Below, one piece after another: positions 26,174 to 35,459 of a DNA stretch of 64,000 nt. The translations under genes were made by a program, and so were the position numbers. Every line of letters starts with the position of its first letter. Position 1 is the stretch's first letter. The notes beneath the pieces are model-generated. The model made no database searches. It had not been told where the DNA came from and saw only the letters and a program-made list of their open reading frames with translations. This stretch comes from Gemmatimonadota bacterium (lineage in GTDB: Bacteria > Gemmatimonadota > Gemmatimonadetes > Longimicrobiales > Gaopeijiaceae): contig JACZXQ010000010.1 in assembly GCA_022571515.1 (NCBI GenBank), forward strand, positions 1 through 64,000, given 5' to 3'.

Positions 26174-27844
26174 ATGAAACGCCGCAGCTTCCTCGGGTAC
26201 GGTGCCCTGGTCGGCGGGGCCGGCCTCACGGGTGGATTCAGGCTGAGGCCCGGGTCTACGGCTGACCTGGTCCTACGGCGGGCAACGCTGTTCGACGGCA
26301 CCGGGGCTCCAGGCGTACAGACCGACGTGGGCATCACCGGAGATCGGATCTCCGGCGTCGGCGCCGGTGCGGGCCACGGAGCGGAGGAGATCGACCTCGC
26401 GGGTATGGCGCTCGCTCCCGGGTTCATCGACATCCATTCCCACGCCGACCTCTCGCTGCTGGTGAACCCGAGGGCGGAAAGCCGAATCCGGCAGGGCGTC
26501 ACGCTCGAAGTGGTCGGCCAGGACGGCAGCTCTGTGGGTCCGTGGTCCGAGGATGGTTATCAGGCCACCAGAGAGCGCTACGCCCGCCAGTATGGCGTCG
26601 AGATCGACTTCCGTGACATAGGTGGCTTTCTGCAGCGGCTGGCGCGTACACCCGCCGCGGTAAACCTGGCCTCGATGGTGGGCCATGGCACGGTGCGTGG
26701 GCTCGTGGTGGGCGGTGCCGACCGCGAGGCGAGCCCCGAAGAAATCCGGCGCATGCGGGTCATCGTTCGATCGGCGCTCCAGCAGGGAGCGGTCGGCCTC
26801 TCGTCCGGCCTGGAATACACGCCAGGCTCCTTCGCCCCAACGGCTGAGCTCGTCGAGTTGGCCCGTGAGCTGGCCGGGACCGGTTACCCGTACGCGTCAC
26901 ACATGCGCAATGAGGACGACCGCCTCATGGCCGCTGTCGAGGAGGCCTTGCAGGTCGGCTTCATGGCCGGTGTGCCCGTGCAGATCTCCCACCTCAAGGC
27001 ACAGGGCCGGCGCAACTGGTGGAAAGCCGCCACGGTGCTTCGCATGATCGAGGAGGCCCGGGAGTCGGGTTTGGACGTGCATTTCGATCGCTATCCTTAT
27101 GTCGCATACAGCACCGGCCTTTCCAGCCTGTTCCCGACATGGGCGCGCGCCGGCGGGACGGCGGCCTTTGTGCGACGGCTCGAGGATCCGGAAACGCTCC
27201 CGCGCATTGCGGCGTTCACGCGCGCCAAGGTGGCCCTTCTGGGGTCGTGGGACGCGGTGCAGATCACTTCGACGCGCACGGCCGGAAACGCAGGCGCCCG
27301 CGGCCGGCGCTTGGGCGACCTCGCCAGAGATCTGGGGGAGGAACCGTTCGAGTTGACGAAGCGTCTGATCATCGAGGAGTCGAATAGCGTTGGCATGATC
27401 GGATTCGGAATGTCCGAGGAGAACACGGCGGCGATCCTCTCCCATCCACTGGCCATGATCTGCTCGGATGGGGGATCTCACGCCACCTACGGGCCGCTCT
27501 CGAGCGGCTCGCCTCACCCCAGGGCGTATGGGGCCTTCCCTAGGCTGCTGGGACGCTATGTGCGGGAGCGTGGCGACATGCCTCTGGAAACGGCGATCCA
27601 CAAGGTCACGGGAATGCCGGCGGCCAAGCTGAAGTTGCGCGACCGGGGCGTGCTGCGCGTGGGGGCCTATGCCGACCTGGTGGCCTTCGACCCGAGTGCT
27701 GTGGCCGACTCTGCGACGTTTTCCTCGCCACACCAATACCCGCGCGGGATTCCTCTGGTCATCGTGAACGGCCAAACCACCATCAGGGACGGCGAACATA
27801 CCGGGGCGCTCGCGGGCCGGCCCATCTTCGGATCGCGCGGGTGA
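26174..27844 (+). CDS. D-aminoacylase/N-acyl-D-amino-acid deacylase family amidohydrolase
   Basis: 556 aa with a Tat-like leader (KRRSFLGYGALVGGAG). Amidohydrolase landmarks: APGFIDIHSHADLSLL (first HxH ligands), HMRNEDDRL, ISHLKAQG and CSDGGSHATYG. The segment VVGQDG stands where characterised D-aminoacylases have GNCG, so the bridging Cys is Asp. The enzyme class removes acyl groups from N-acyl-D-amino acids. Its stop overlaps the start of the LuxE-like gene (GTGA), so the two are translationally coupled. Exact substrate unknown. Confidence 0.85.
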   Translation: MKRRSFLGYGALVGGAGLTGGFRLRPGSTADLVLRRATLFDGTGAPGVQTDVGITGDRISGVGAGAGHGAEEIDLAGMALAPGFIDIHSHADLSLLVNPRAESRIRQGVTLEVVGQDGSSVGPWSEDGYQATRERYARQYGVEIDFRDIGGFLQRLARTPAAVNLASMVGHGTVRGLVVGGADREASPEEIRRMRVIVRSALQQGAVGLSSGLEYTPGSFAPTAELVELARELAGTGYPYASHMRNEDDRLMAAVEEALQVGFMAGVPVQISHLKAQGRRNWWKAATVLRMIEEARESGLDVHFDRYPYVAYSTGLSSLFPTWARAGGTAAFVRRLEDPETLPRIAAFTRAKVALLGSWDAVQITSTRTAGNAGARGRRLGDLARDLGEEPFELTKRLIIEESNSVGMIGFGMSEENTAAILSHPLAMICSDGGSHATYGPLSSGSPHPRAYGAFPRLLGRYVRERGDMPLETAIHKVTGMPAAKLKLRDRGVLRVGAYADLVAFDPSAVADSATFSSPHQYPRGIPLVIVNGQTTIRDGEHTGALAGRPIFGSRG

Positions 27845-28980
27845 GTCCGAGAGCCGAGTTCGCCGACCTGTCGCGGGAACTCGCCGGCGTGTTCTCGGAG
27901 GGAGTCGACCGTCCTCTGACCGAGACGGCGTTCAACGATCTGGCGCTGCGAAGCTTCGCCTATCAGGTCGCCACGAATCCGGTGTACGAGGGTTTCGTGC
28001 GTGGGCGGGGGACCTCTCCCGAGGGCGTAGGCAGTTGGCAGGACATCCCGGCGGTTCCGGCCTCCGGCTTCAAGGCCGTCCGTCTCGTTTCCGGCGACCC
28101 GGGACGTGTCGAGAAGGTGTTCCGCACGAGCGGCACCACGGCCGGCGCCCGGCGTGGCGAGCACTACGTCTTGGATCTCGAGCTCTACCGGGCATCGCTC
28201 CTGCCCAACTTCTTGGCTCATCTCGTGCCCGACGATGCCAACGTGAGGCTGCTCTCGCTCATTCCGTCTCCCGTCGAGCTCACCGACTCGTCCCTCAGCT
28301 ACATGATCGGGTGTGTGGCCGATCGCGTGGGACCTGGGCGGGCCGAGTTCTATATGGACGCCGGTGGGCGAATCGATCACGGTGCGCTTCGGCATGCGCT
28401 GGCACGCGCGGAGGCCGCCGAGGAGCCGGTCCTGCTGGTGGGAACCGCGTTCGCGTTGGTTCACTGGATGGACGCGATGAATGAAGGGGCCTGGACGTTC
28501 AGGCTACCTGCCGGGTCGCGGCTCATGGAGACCGGTGGTTTCAAGGGTCGCTCTCGTACCCTGCCCCGTGAGGAGTTTTACGCCGCGCTGACGGAGTGCC
28601 ACGGTGTGCCGACAGGCATGATCGTGAATGAATACGGCATGACCGAACTGCTCTCTCAGTTCTATGAGCCGGTCATTCGGGACTCGGCGGACCCCGGCCT
28701 CGCCGAACGGAGGCACGTCCCACCACCATGGGTCCGGACCCGTGTTCTGGATCCGGTCACGCTGAGCCCCGCTCCGGATGGGTCACCCGGGCTCCTGTGT
28801 CACTTTGATCTGGCGAACCTGGGCTCGGTGTGCGCCGTGCTGACCGAGGACATGGGGGTGACGGTCGATGACGGCTTTCGGGTGCTCGGCCGATCGACGG
28901 GCGCGGAGCCGCGAGGCTGCTCGCTTGCGATGGATGAACTCATGTCAGCCTCGTCATCGAGCAAAGAAGTCCGCCCGTGA
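27841..28980 (+). CDS. LuxE-like acyl-protein synthetase (acyl-adenylating)
   Basis: 379 aa, GTG start at 27841 overlapping the preceding stop. It belongs to the LuxE/acyl-protein synthetase family: adenylate-forming motif RTSGTTAGARRG (about residues 98-109), EYGMTELLSQFY, and C-terminal RGCSLAMDEL with the Cys typical of LuxE acyl carriage. LuxE activates fatty acids as acyl-AMP and hands them to the LuxC reductase. Here luxC-like follows with a 4-bp overlap, and no luciferase genes (luxAB) are present, so bioluminescence is not implied. Confidence 0.85.
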   Translation: MSPRAEFADLSRELAGVFSEGVDRPLTETAFNDLALRSFAYQVATNPVYEGFVRGRGTSPEGVGSWQDIPAVPASGFKAVRLVSGDPGRVEKVFRTSGTTAGARRGEHYVLDLELYRASLLPNFLAHLVPDDANVRLLSLIPSPVELTDSSLSYMIGCVADRVGPGRAEFYMDAGGRIDHGALRHALARAEAAEEPVLLVGTAFALVHWMDAMNEGAWTFRLPAGSRLMETGGFKGRSRTLPREEFYAALTECHGVPTGMIVNEYGMTELLSQFYEPVIRDSADPGLAERRHVPPPWVRTRVLDPVTLSPAPDGSPGLLCHFDLANLGSVCAVLTEDMGVTVDDGFRVLGRSTGAEPRGCSLAMDELMSASSSSKEVRP

Positions 28981-30377
28981 CGCCGTTCGACGGCTGGACC
29001 GTCCCGGCGGGTGCCGGCGACCGACTCGGCGAGGAACGCGCCGAGGCGGCAGGTGGCGCCATTGCCTACCCGGTGCTTTCCTCCGACGCCATTCGGGGGT
29101 TGTGCTCGTCGTTGCGAGATTCCCGCGAAGCCCTTTTGTCCCACGCCGTTCGTGATATCGCGGCGAGCTTGGGCGCGGTAGGAGCCCGTTTCGGCTCGGG
29201 GGGCGATCCACTGCGGGAGGAAGCGCTATCGCTGCTGCCCCACATGGCCGGCTTGTCTCCCGCCATGGCGGAATTGGTGCTCGACGGGATGGCCCGAGAC
29301 TGGACCGAGCCGCGCTTGCTCGAACTGCTCGAGGCTGAGTTTGCCGACCCACGTGTGCTCGACGCCTTCCAGGCCGGGCCCAGAGGAAGCTCGAGGGCGC
29401 TCGGGCCGCCGTTCACGCTGCATATCGGTGCCGGTACCGTGCCCGGCGTTTCGGTCACGTCGCTCGTTCGAGCTCTGCTCGTGAAGTCGGCCGTGCTCGT
29501 GAAGCCCGGCCTGGGCGACGTGGTGCTGCCCAATCTGTTCTTGCGAGGTCTGCAGGAGCACGCCCCGGAGATCGCGGCGGCCGCGGCCGTCCTCTATTGG
29601 CCGGGAGGCGAGGGCTCCACATCCGACGCGGAGGCTGCGGTGTTGGCCGAGGCGGACACGGTGATCGTGTACGGCAGCGACGACACGATCCGCGACGTGA
29701 GGAGTAGGACGCCGGCCAGCGCCCGTATGGTGGTGTACCACCATCGGCTGAGTCTTGGCCTGGTGGGCGCGGAGGCTCTCACCGGCGAGGAGAAGGCACG
29801 GGCGACCGTGGCTTCCGTAGCCCGGGCCGTTGCGACATTCGACCAGCGTGGATGCGTTTCGCCGCACGTCGTATACGTCGAACAGGGGGGGATGGTCTCG
29901 CCGGCTGGGTTGGCGGGACTCCTGGCCGAGGCCCTGGAGGCCTTGGAGCATGAGGTACCGAGCGGAGCCGTCACGCCCGAGGAGGCCTCAGCCGTCCACC
30001 AGATTCGTGGAGCGGCCGAGTTGCGCATGGCGGCTGGGGAGGACGTGGCCGTGTATAGCGGTGGCGAAGCGCCGTGGACCGTCATCTACGGGCCAGAGCC
30101 CGACTTCAAGGCGTCCTGCCTCAACCGGGTAGTGCGCGTGGCGCCGGTACGCAGACTGGTGGACGTCGTCCCACACCTGGTTAGGGTACGTCGTCACCTG
30201 CAGACGGTGGCTGTCGCGGGTGCCGGAGAGGCGGCGGAACTCCATGAATCCCTTGCCAGGGCTGGAGTGCTCCGTATTACCGGCTTCGAGGCCGCCCCGT
30301 GGCCACCGCCCTGGTGGCATCACGATGGGATGGGGCCGCTGACGACCCTTGTACGATGGGTCGATGCGGAGGAGTGA
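28977..30377 (+). CDS. LuxC-like acyl-CoA/acyl-protein reductase
   Basis: 466 aa with a GTG start at 28977 overlapping the LuxE-like stop by 4 bp. ALDH-like fold of the LuxC family: HIGAGTVPGVSVTSLVRALL for nucleotide binding, KPGLGD, and the catalytic Cys in DQRGCVSPHVVYV near residue 295. It should reduce an activated acyl group to an aldehyde with NADPH. With its LuxE-like partner it forms a fatty acid reductase module. The C-terminus is ordinary for the family. It ends before a convergent AbrB-like gene. Confidence 0.85.
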   Translation: MTPFDGWTVPAGAGDRLGEERAEAAGGAIAYPVLSSDAIRGLCSSLRDSREALLSHAVRDIAASLGAVGARFGSGGDPLREEALSLLPHMAGLSPAMAELVLDGMARDWTEPRLLELLEAEFADPRVLDAFQAGPRGSSRALGPPFTLHIGAGTVPGVSVTSLVRALLVKSAVLVKPGLGDVVLPNLFLRGLQEHAPEIAAAAAVLYWPGGEGSTSDAEAAVLAEADTVIVYGSDDTIRDVRSRTPASARMVVYHHRLSLGLVGAEALTGEEKARATVASVARAVATFDQRGCVSPHVVYVEQGGMVSPAGLAGLLAEALEALEHEVPSGAVTPEEASAVHQIRGAAELRMAAGEDVAVYSGGEAPWTVIYGPEPDFKASCLNRVVRVAPVRRLVDVVPHLVRVRRHLQTVAVAGAGEAAELHESLARAGVLRITGFEAAPWPPPWWHHDGMGPLTTLVRWVDAEE

Positions 30378-30447
30378 TCCGTTTCAGGTGATCAATGGTG
30401 CTACACGAATCTGCGCGGGCATCGATCGGGTGCGAGGCCCGGGAGGA

Positions 30448-30639
30448 TTATTCCTCCTCCCGCTCTTCCGCACGCCAAACCACCATCTGCCGGTTTCCAT
30501 CGGAGGTTTCTTCCACGCGGACGGTCAACGAATCGCCCTCGGCGATCTTCAAGTCGTCCCGCATGTCCTGGGGGATCGTGATTCGGCCACCAACACCGAC
30601 CGATACGTCGGTGTAGTACAGTGTCCGGTAGATGGCCAT
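30448..30639 (-). CDS. AbrB/MazE/SpoVT-type small DNA-binding protein
   Basis: 63 aa. The swapped-hairpin AbrB fold is visible in VSVGVGGRITIPQDMRDDLKIAEGD (split here as VSVGVGGRITIPQ and DMRDDLKIAEGD), the hallmark of AbrB/MazE regulators. The C-terminus is charged (EEREEE). No toxin gene of the PIN or MazF type lies next to it, so an antitoxin role is unsupported; it may be a stand-alone regulator. Convergent with the LuxC-like gene. Confidence 0.8.
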   Translation of the reverse strand: MAIYRTLYYTDVSVGVGGRITIPQDMRDDLKIAEGDSLTVRVEETSDGNRQMVVWRAEEREEE

Positions 30640-30720
30640 CCAGCCTCCTCATGGTTGATCTTGTGCGGGCATCGAATCTAAAGGCTTTCCACCGGGCAGC
30701 AAGCCGTTCGACGTCGAGTT

Positions 30721-30749
30721 TTGACATTCGTGGGTCCGGCACGCATGAA
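30721..30749 (+). promoter_or_regulatory. Possible promoter for the ABC-2 transporter genes
   Basis: Perfect -35 TTGACA at 30721-30726 and CATGAA at 30744-30749 after 17 bp. The -10 match is weak (three of six). It lies 105 bp before the chosen start of the ATPase gene. Confidence 0.35.
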
Positions 30750-30853
30750 GAGTGAAGGGGAGAGGGCTCCTCGGCGTATTCATGGCGACCCGCCATGAGC
30801 GCGTAGCCCAAGAAAACAGGACGAAGCGCACACCTGAACAGACGGCGATCGAT

Positions 30854-31810
30854 ATGACCTCAGACACTGCCATTCACCTCGAAGGCGTGACCAAGCGGTT
30901 CGGTGAGCATACGGCGGTCCTCGACCTGCATATGCGTATTCCGCGCGGCTGCATCTACGGGCTGCTGGGACCGAATGGCTCCGGCAAGACGACCACTCTG
31001 CGTATGATCATGGGAATCCTGCATCCCGACGAGGGCACCGTCCGCCTTCTGGGTGGCGATCCGGATGACACGCGCCGCAAGCGCGTGGGTTACCTGCCGG
31101 AAGAGCGCGGGGTCTATCGCAAGATGAAGGTTCTCGAGCAGTTGGAGTTCTTGGGTGAAATTCGTGGCTTGGCGCGCAAAGAGGCCGCCCGCCGCGCCGG
31201 CGACTGGCTCGATCGTCTCGGCTTGGGCGACTGGAAGGGAAAGAAGGTCGAAGATCTCTCGAAGGGAATGCAGCAGAAGGTGCAGTTCATAGCGACCGTC
31301 ATCCACGAGCCGGAGGTGCTCATCCTCGACGAGCCGTTCAGCGGCCTCGACCCCATCAACCAGGACGTCCTCGAAGACATCGTGCGCGAGTTCCACCGAA
31401 AAGGCACCACGATCCTCTTTTCCACTCATCTCATGGCGCAGGCGGAGCAACTCTGCGAGTACGTGTGTTTGATCTCCAAGGCCGAAAAGGTGCTGGACGG
31501 AGCGCTCGAGGATCTCAAGGCCCAGGAGCGGGAGGGGGTAGTAGCTGTGAAGTTCGATGGTCCCGACGGGTGGCTCGAGGGTCCGGAGGTAGCCTCCATC
31601 GAGAAGGCCGATCGGGGGGTACACCTGCTGCTCCACGAAGGCGCTGACCATCAGGCGATTCTCCGGAGGGGCGTGGCGTCGGGTGCGGTGATCCACCACT
31701 TCGAGCTGGTGGAGCCGAGCCTGCACGAGATCTTCATTCGACACGCAGGTGGAGAAGCAGCCGGGGACGCCGGCCTTCCCCGGGACTTTCAGGTGGAGGC
31801 GGTGTCATGA
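30854..31810 (+). CDS. ABC transporter ATP-binding protein (ABC-2/NatA-like)
   Basis: 318 aa from the ATG at 30854. Upstream in-frame starts (30752, 30782) add up to 34 polar residues before the conserved IHLEGVTKRFG start of the domain, and no start has a strong Shine-Dalgarno. Walker A GPNGSGKTTT, signature LSKGMQQKV, Walker B VLILDEPFSGLD and the switch His in LFSTHLM are intact. A C-terminal extension of about 85 residues follows the ATPase core, as in NatA-type ATPases. It overlaps the permease gene by 4 bp (ATGA). Substrate unknown; Na+ or drug export are family possibilities. Confidence 0.93.
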   Translation: MTSDTAIHLEGVTKRFGEHTAVLDLHMRIPRGCIYGLLGPNGSGKTTTLRMIMGILHPDEGTVRLLGGDPDDTRRKRVGYLPEERGVYRKMKVLEQLEFLGEIRGLARKEAARRAGDWLDRLGLGDWKGKKVEDLSKGMQQKVQFIATVIHEPEVLILDEPFSGLDPINQDVLEDIVREFHRKGTTILFSTHLMAQAEQLCEYVCLISKAEKVLDGALEDLKAQEREGVVAVKFDGPDGWLEGPEVASIEKADRGVHLLLHEGADHQAILRRGVASGAVIHHFELVEPSLHEIFIRHAGGEAAGDAGLPRDFQVEAVS

Positions 31811-33060
31811 GAAAGGTACTTGTGGTCCTTCGGCGCGAGTACCTCTCTCGGGTACGCAATCGGTGGTTCGTCATCGGAACGCTCGCGTTGCCTGCGTTGC
31901 TCATCGGTGCCATTGCGATCTCAGCGATGTTGGAGCTCAGGCGAACCAACCGCGATCGGGTGCTTCCGATCGTCGATCATTCGGGCGTACTCTACGACCT
32001 CGTGGCCGAGCGGCTCGACTCGGCCTTCGATCCGGAACGAGTGGCGACCACTCCCGAGGCGCTCGAAGAGGTCGCGGAGCGTGCCCGCGAGAGGAGTATC
32101 TCCGGCTATCTGGTTCTGGACGCCGAGACGCTGACCAGCGGCAAGGCCACGTTCCACGGAGACCGCGCCCCTAGATCGCTGAATAGGATGCGCATGCAGC
32201 AGGCCGTGGTCCGTTCCGCTCTCGAAGTACGGCTCAGGGCGACGGACTCGGGCGCCCAGGTCGAGGACCTGCTGTCGGGGGGTGACCTCGACTTCGAGAG
32301 CGCATCCGACGAGGCGCCGGAAGAGGGCGCGCGGGAGGTCGGAATGGCAGTCGGCTTCGCCGCGGCGATGTTCCTCTACTTCGTCATCCTCATTTACGGG
32401 ATGATGGTGATGCGTTCGGTGCTCGAGGAGAAGACCAGTCGGATCGTCGAGGTCATCATTTCGTCCGTCCGTCCGTGGGAGCTCATGCTCGGAAAGATCC
32501 TGGGCGTCGGCGCGGTGGGCCTCACGCAGGTGGCGATCTGGATGCTGACCGCGACCCTGGGACTGACGGTCGGGCTGCCCTACCTGATCGCATTCCGGCC
32601 TGAACTCGCCAACCTCAGGGAACTGCTACAATACCTGCCGGCTGTCGGCGCACTGGTTCTCTTCTTGGCCTTCTTCATTCTGGGTTACCTGTTGTTCTCG
32701 TCGCTCTACGCGGCGGTGGCGGCCATGTGTTCGACCGAGGAGGAAGCGCAGCAGACGCAGTTTCCCGTGACGCTGCTGGTCATGATCCCCATCCTCTTCA
32801 TGTCGAGCGTCATGGATAACCCCAACTCCGCGCTGTCGACGGCGCTTTCATTCGTGCCGTTCTTCAGCCCGATCATCATGCTTCCTCGTTTCCTTGGCGG
32901 GGCCCCGCTCTGGCAGGTGGGATTGTCGATGGTGTTGATGGTGATCACCATCGTCGGCGTCGCGTGGGTGGCCGGCCGGATCTACAGGGTGGGAATCCTC
33001 ATGCAGGGCAAGCGGCCGACGCTCCCCGAGCTGTGGCGATGGGTGAAAGAGGCCGGATGA
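31807..33060 (+). CDS. ABC-2 type permease (NatB-like)
   Basis: 417 aa. One N-terminal helix (about 22-43) is followed by a roughly 130-residue extracytoplasmic domain and then five helices (about 180-405), the ABC2_membrane_3/NatB layout. Landmarks: VLEEKTSRIVEVIISSVRPWELMLGKILGVG, here split as VLEEKTSRIVEVIISS and RPWELMLGKILGVG. Coupled to the ATPase by a 4-bp overlap, so the two make one exporter. Convergent with the hypothetical gene at 33079. Confidence 0.92.
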   Translation: MRKVLVVLRREYLSRVRNRWFVIGTLALPALLIGAIAISAMLELRRTNRDRVLPIVDHSGVLYDLVAERLDSAFDPERVATTPEALEEVAERARERSISGYLVLDAETLTSGKATFHGDRAPRSLNRMRMQQAVVRSALEVRLRATDSGAQVEDLLSGGDLDFESASDEAPEEGAREVGMAVGFAAAMFLYFVILIYGMMVMRSVLEEKTSRIVEVIISSVRPWELMLGKILGVGAVGLTQVAIWMLTATLGLTVGLPYLIAFRPELANLRELLQYLPAVGALVLFLAFFILGYLLFSSLYAAVAAMCSTEEEAQQTQFPVTLLVMIPILFMSSVMDNPNSALSTALSFVPFFSPIIMLPRFLGGAPLWQVGLSMVLMVITIVGVAWVAGRIYRVGILMQGKRPTLPELWRWVKEAG

Positions 33061-33078
33061 GACCGGGGGCCCAGCGTT

Positions 33079-33384
33079 CTAGTCGTCGTTCGGGAGCGCC
33101 GAACGAAGAAGGCTCTGGAGCTGGTGCTCCTCCATGGCATGCGCCTTCCGTACCACCTCGTCGAAGGTGCGTTCAATCAAGATCGTGGTCGTGCGCACCG
33201 GAAGCTCCTCGCTGTCCACGTCGGCCGGCGAAAAGCATAGAACACCACCGAAGGAGTCGACCCGGTGCGGATCGTCGGCGAACTCAAGGTAGACTTCCCA
33301 GAAGCGGCCTTCGTGGCTGATGCTGGCCACGTGCTGTCCTGGGGATGGGCGTATGTTTCCGGAGGGTTGGGCTACGTCACTCAT
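33079..33384 (-). CDS. Hypothetical protein
   Basis: 101 aa if begun at the in-frame ATG at 33384; the open frame reaches 33411. Soluble, no signal peptide or membrane helix. Visible pattern: a beta-rich first half (EGRFWEVYLEFADDPHRVDSFGGVLCF) broken here as EGRFWEVYLEF and DDPHRVDSFGGVLCF, then a helical acidic C-terminus. I recognise no family. Downstream of the transglutaminase gene in the same orientation, 68 bp away. Confidence 0.6.
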   Translation of the reverse strand: MSDVAQPSGNIRPSPGQHVASISHEGRFWEVYLEFADDPHRVDSFGGVLCFSPADVDSEELPVRTTTILIERTFDEVVRKAHAMEEHQLQSLLRSALPNDD

Positions 33385-33452
33385 TGCACCTAGAGTATCA
33401 CCCTGCGGCACTGATTTCCAAGACTCCTGCGGGCGGCCGGAAGGTCTGAGGT

Positions 33453-35459
33453 TCAGCGCAGGGACCTCCTCGCGGCCCCCAGGGCCTCGACCATCTCGTG
33501 GCGCTCCCCATCGGACAGCGTGTCTCCCGCGAACCTGGCTCTCAGGTAGAGGTCCACCACCCGTCCCGCTGGACCCGCCCCGGGGTGCCGCCGCCGCCGA
33601 AATTCCTCAACCAGTGCCCGCGGCGTCTCGCCCCGGCCAGCGCTCAGTCCGGCCCGCTCGGCGTTGGCGCGCAGGCTCAGGTACATCTTGGTTTCGGGCG
33701 AGTAGCGCGGACCTCCCCGGTTGGCCCAAAGGAAGCCGGCGAGGAGCGTCGAGACGAGCGCGAGCGACCATAACCCGCGGCCAAGTTGTCCGCTGGGAGC
33801 CGTCGTGCCATCTGAGCTACCGTTCCTATTGAACAGCTCCGTGGCACGGATGAGCAGTTTCGACTGGGCCTGGAGACTGTAGTCCAGAATCCACTTGCTC
33901 CAATGGTGCTGGAGCCCCTCGAGCCATAGTCTGCCGGGCCACAGCCACGAGGATGCGAGCGTGCCCGCTCCGCTCGATGCCGGGGTCGGATCGAACGGCA
34001 CCCAGCCTAACTCGGGAAACCAGACCTCGACCCACGAGTGCGCCTCGTTTTGGGTGACGGCCAAGAACTCGCCGAAGTTGTTCCAAACGCCGCCCCGGAA
34101 GCCGTTCACCTCGCGAGCATGGACGCCCAACGTGCGGAGCATGACCACCATGGCCGTGGAGAAGTACTCACAGTGGCCGGCTCTGCGGTCGAAGAGGAAG
34201 TAGTCGAGGGTGGCTTCGCGCGCCGACCGCGGCAGATCGAGTGTGTAGTCGAACTCGGTCCGTAGGAACTGCTCGATCGCCACGACCCGATCGTAGTTGT
34301 TGGTGGCGTCCTGGGTCAGGCGTTGAGCCAGGTCGGGCACCCTCTGGGGGAGGCGCGGCAACTGCGTGTAGTGTAGCCGAGCCGGAGAGTAGCCGCGACG
34401 AGCCGACCTCAGTCGCTCCGCATCGGGGCGCGCCGTCACCGAGACAACGTCGTATACCGGCGAGCCGGACCCCCAATAGATGTGGTCGCCCGAGTTGTCG
34501 AAGAGGGGCTGGATGCGCGGCTCGGTAGCCTGGACCGTGAGCGCCGGGTGGAGCGTGAACAGCACCTTCACATCGAGCGGAGTGGCGTAGACACGATAGT
34601 TGAGTCGAGTGGCCCCCCAGCCCTCGTACCAGCGATCGAGCCCCAGAGACGGGGTCAAGCGCGCCGAGCGGCTCCAACGCACACCATCGAAGCGGTCGTA
34701 GGAACGGCCTCGCCAGTACAGGTTCTGCGGAGAGGGTGGCGGGCCGTCTGGAAACTCCACACGCAGAACGATCTGTGGGTTTGGGAAGATCCGTGACCCG
34801 TGCTCCCCGAGAGAGACCTGGTCCGAGAATCCTACGATCGAACGGGTGAGAGTTTCTCCACGTCCGACCCACCCCTGCGACACCCGCGGGAAGGAGAGGA
34901 AGACCACCGCACTTCCCACCAAGCAGACCACCGAAAGGCCCGTCATGGCGAGCAGGAAGCGCGAGCCCAGGCGCGCGTCCATGACCCCGTTGGCTTCCGC
35001 CTCGCGACGAACGTGGCCTACCATCAGCGTCACGGTGGTCAGAGACACGTAGCTCACGAAGGCGACCGCGAACAGGAGCCCGGGCCGGTAGGCAGTGGAC
35101 GCCAGGAGTAGGGCGAACGAAAGCGCGTACAGGCGGGCGTCGTTGTGGGCATCCAGCGACCGGAGCGCCTCGGCACACAGGAGCAGGAGCAGGAGGTCCA
35201 CCACCGGGATGACTACGTCGTCACCGATCAGGAAGATGTGCCATAGCGACCGCAACACGAGGAGAACGGCGAGCGGTAGCCACACCCGCTCCAGCTTGAG
35301 CGAGAGGCCATGATCGGGCTGCCAAAACAGGGCAAGCAGGAGCGCGATCGCCGCCAGGATGGCTGATACCGGCTCGAAACCCGCCCCGCCGGCGAATGCC
35401 ACCAGGGCTGCGATCCCCATGGAGACGGCCATGCGTCTGTGCAGGCGTTGAAGGCTCAT
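33453..35459 (-). CDS. TgpA-like membrane transglutaminase (DUF3488 plus transglutaminase core)
   Basis: 668 aa. Five or six N-terminal helices (about 10-215), a large periplasmic region holding the transglutaminase-like core (about 385-500), a C-terminal helix (about 560-580) and a cytoplasmic tail. The catalytic triad is visible as Cys in RAGHCEYFSTAMVVMLR, His in NEAHSWVEVWF and Asp in FDPTP. The start overlaps the DUF58 stop (ATGA). MoxR, DUF58 and TgpA genes occur together in many bacteria and are thought to act at the cell envelope. Substrate protein not known. Confidence 0.88.
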   Translation of the reverse strand: MSLQRLHRRMAVSMGIAALVAFAGGAGFEPVSAILAAIALLLALFWQPDHGLSLKLERVWLPLAVLLVLRSLWHIFLIGDDVVIPVVDLLLLLLCAEALRSLDAHNDARLYALSFALLLASTAYRPGLLFAVAFVSYVSLTTVTLMVGHVRREAEANGVMDARLGSRFLLAMTGLSVVCLVGSAVVFLSFPRVSQGWVGRGETLTRSIVGFSDQVSLGEHGSRIFPNPQIVLRVEFPDGPPPSPQNLYWRGRSYDRFDGVRWSRSARLTPSLGLDRWYEGWGATRLNYRVYATPLDVKVLFTLHPALTVQATEPRIQPLFDNSGDHIYWGSGSPVYDVVSVTARPDAERLRSARRGYSPARLHYTQLPRLPQRVPDLAQRLTQDATNNYDRVVAIEQFLRTEFDYTLDLPRSAREATLDYFLFDRRAGHCEYFSTAMVVMLRTLGVHAREVNGFRGGVWNNFGEFLAVTQNEAHSWVEVWFPELGWVPFDPTPASSGAGTLASSWLWPGRLWLEGLQHHWSKWILDYSLQAQSKLLIRATELFNRNGSSDGTTAPSGQLGRGLWSLALVSTLLAGFLWANRGGPRYSPETKMYLSLRANAERAGLSAGRGETPRALVEEFRRRRHPGAGPAGRVVDLYLRARFAGDTLSDGERHEMVEALGAARRSLR

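Noticed and set aside
27841-30377. Bioluminescence operon
   Set aside because: Only LuxE-like and LuxC-like genes are present; luxA and luxB are absent and the neighbouring gene is a deacylase.
30448-30639. AbrB-like protein as a toxin-antitoxin antitoxin
   Set aside because: No PIN, MazF or other toxin-like gene is adjacent on either side.
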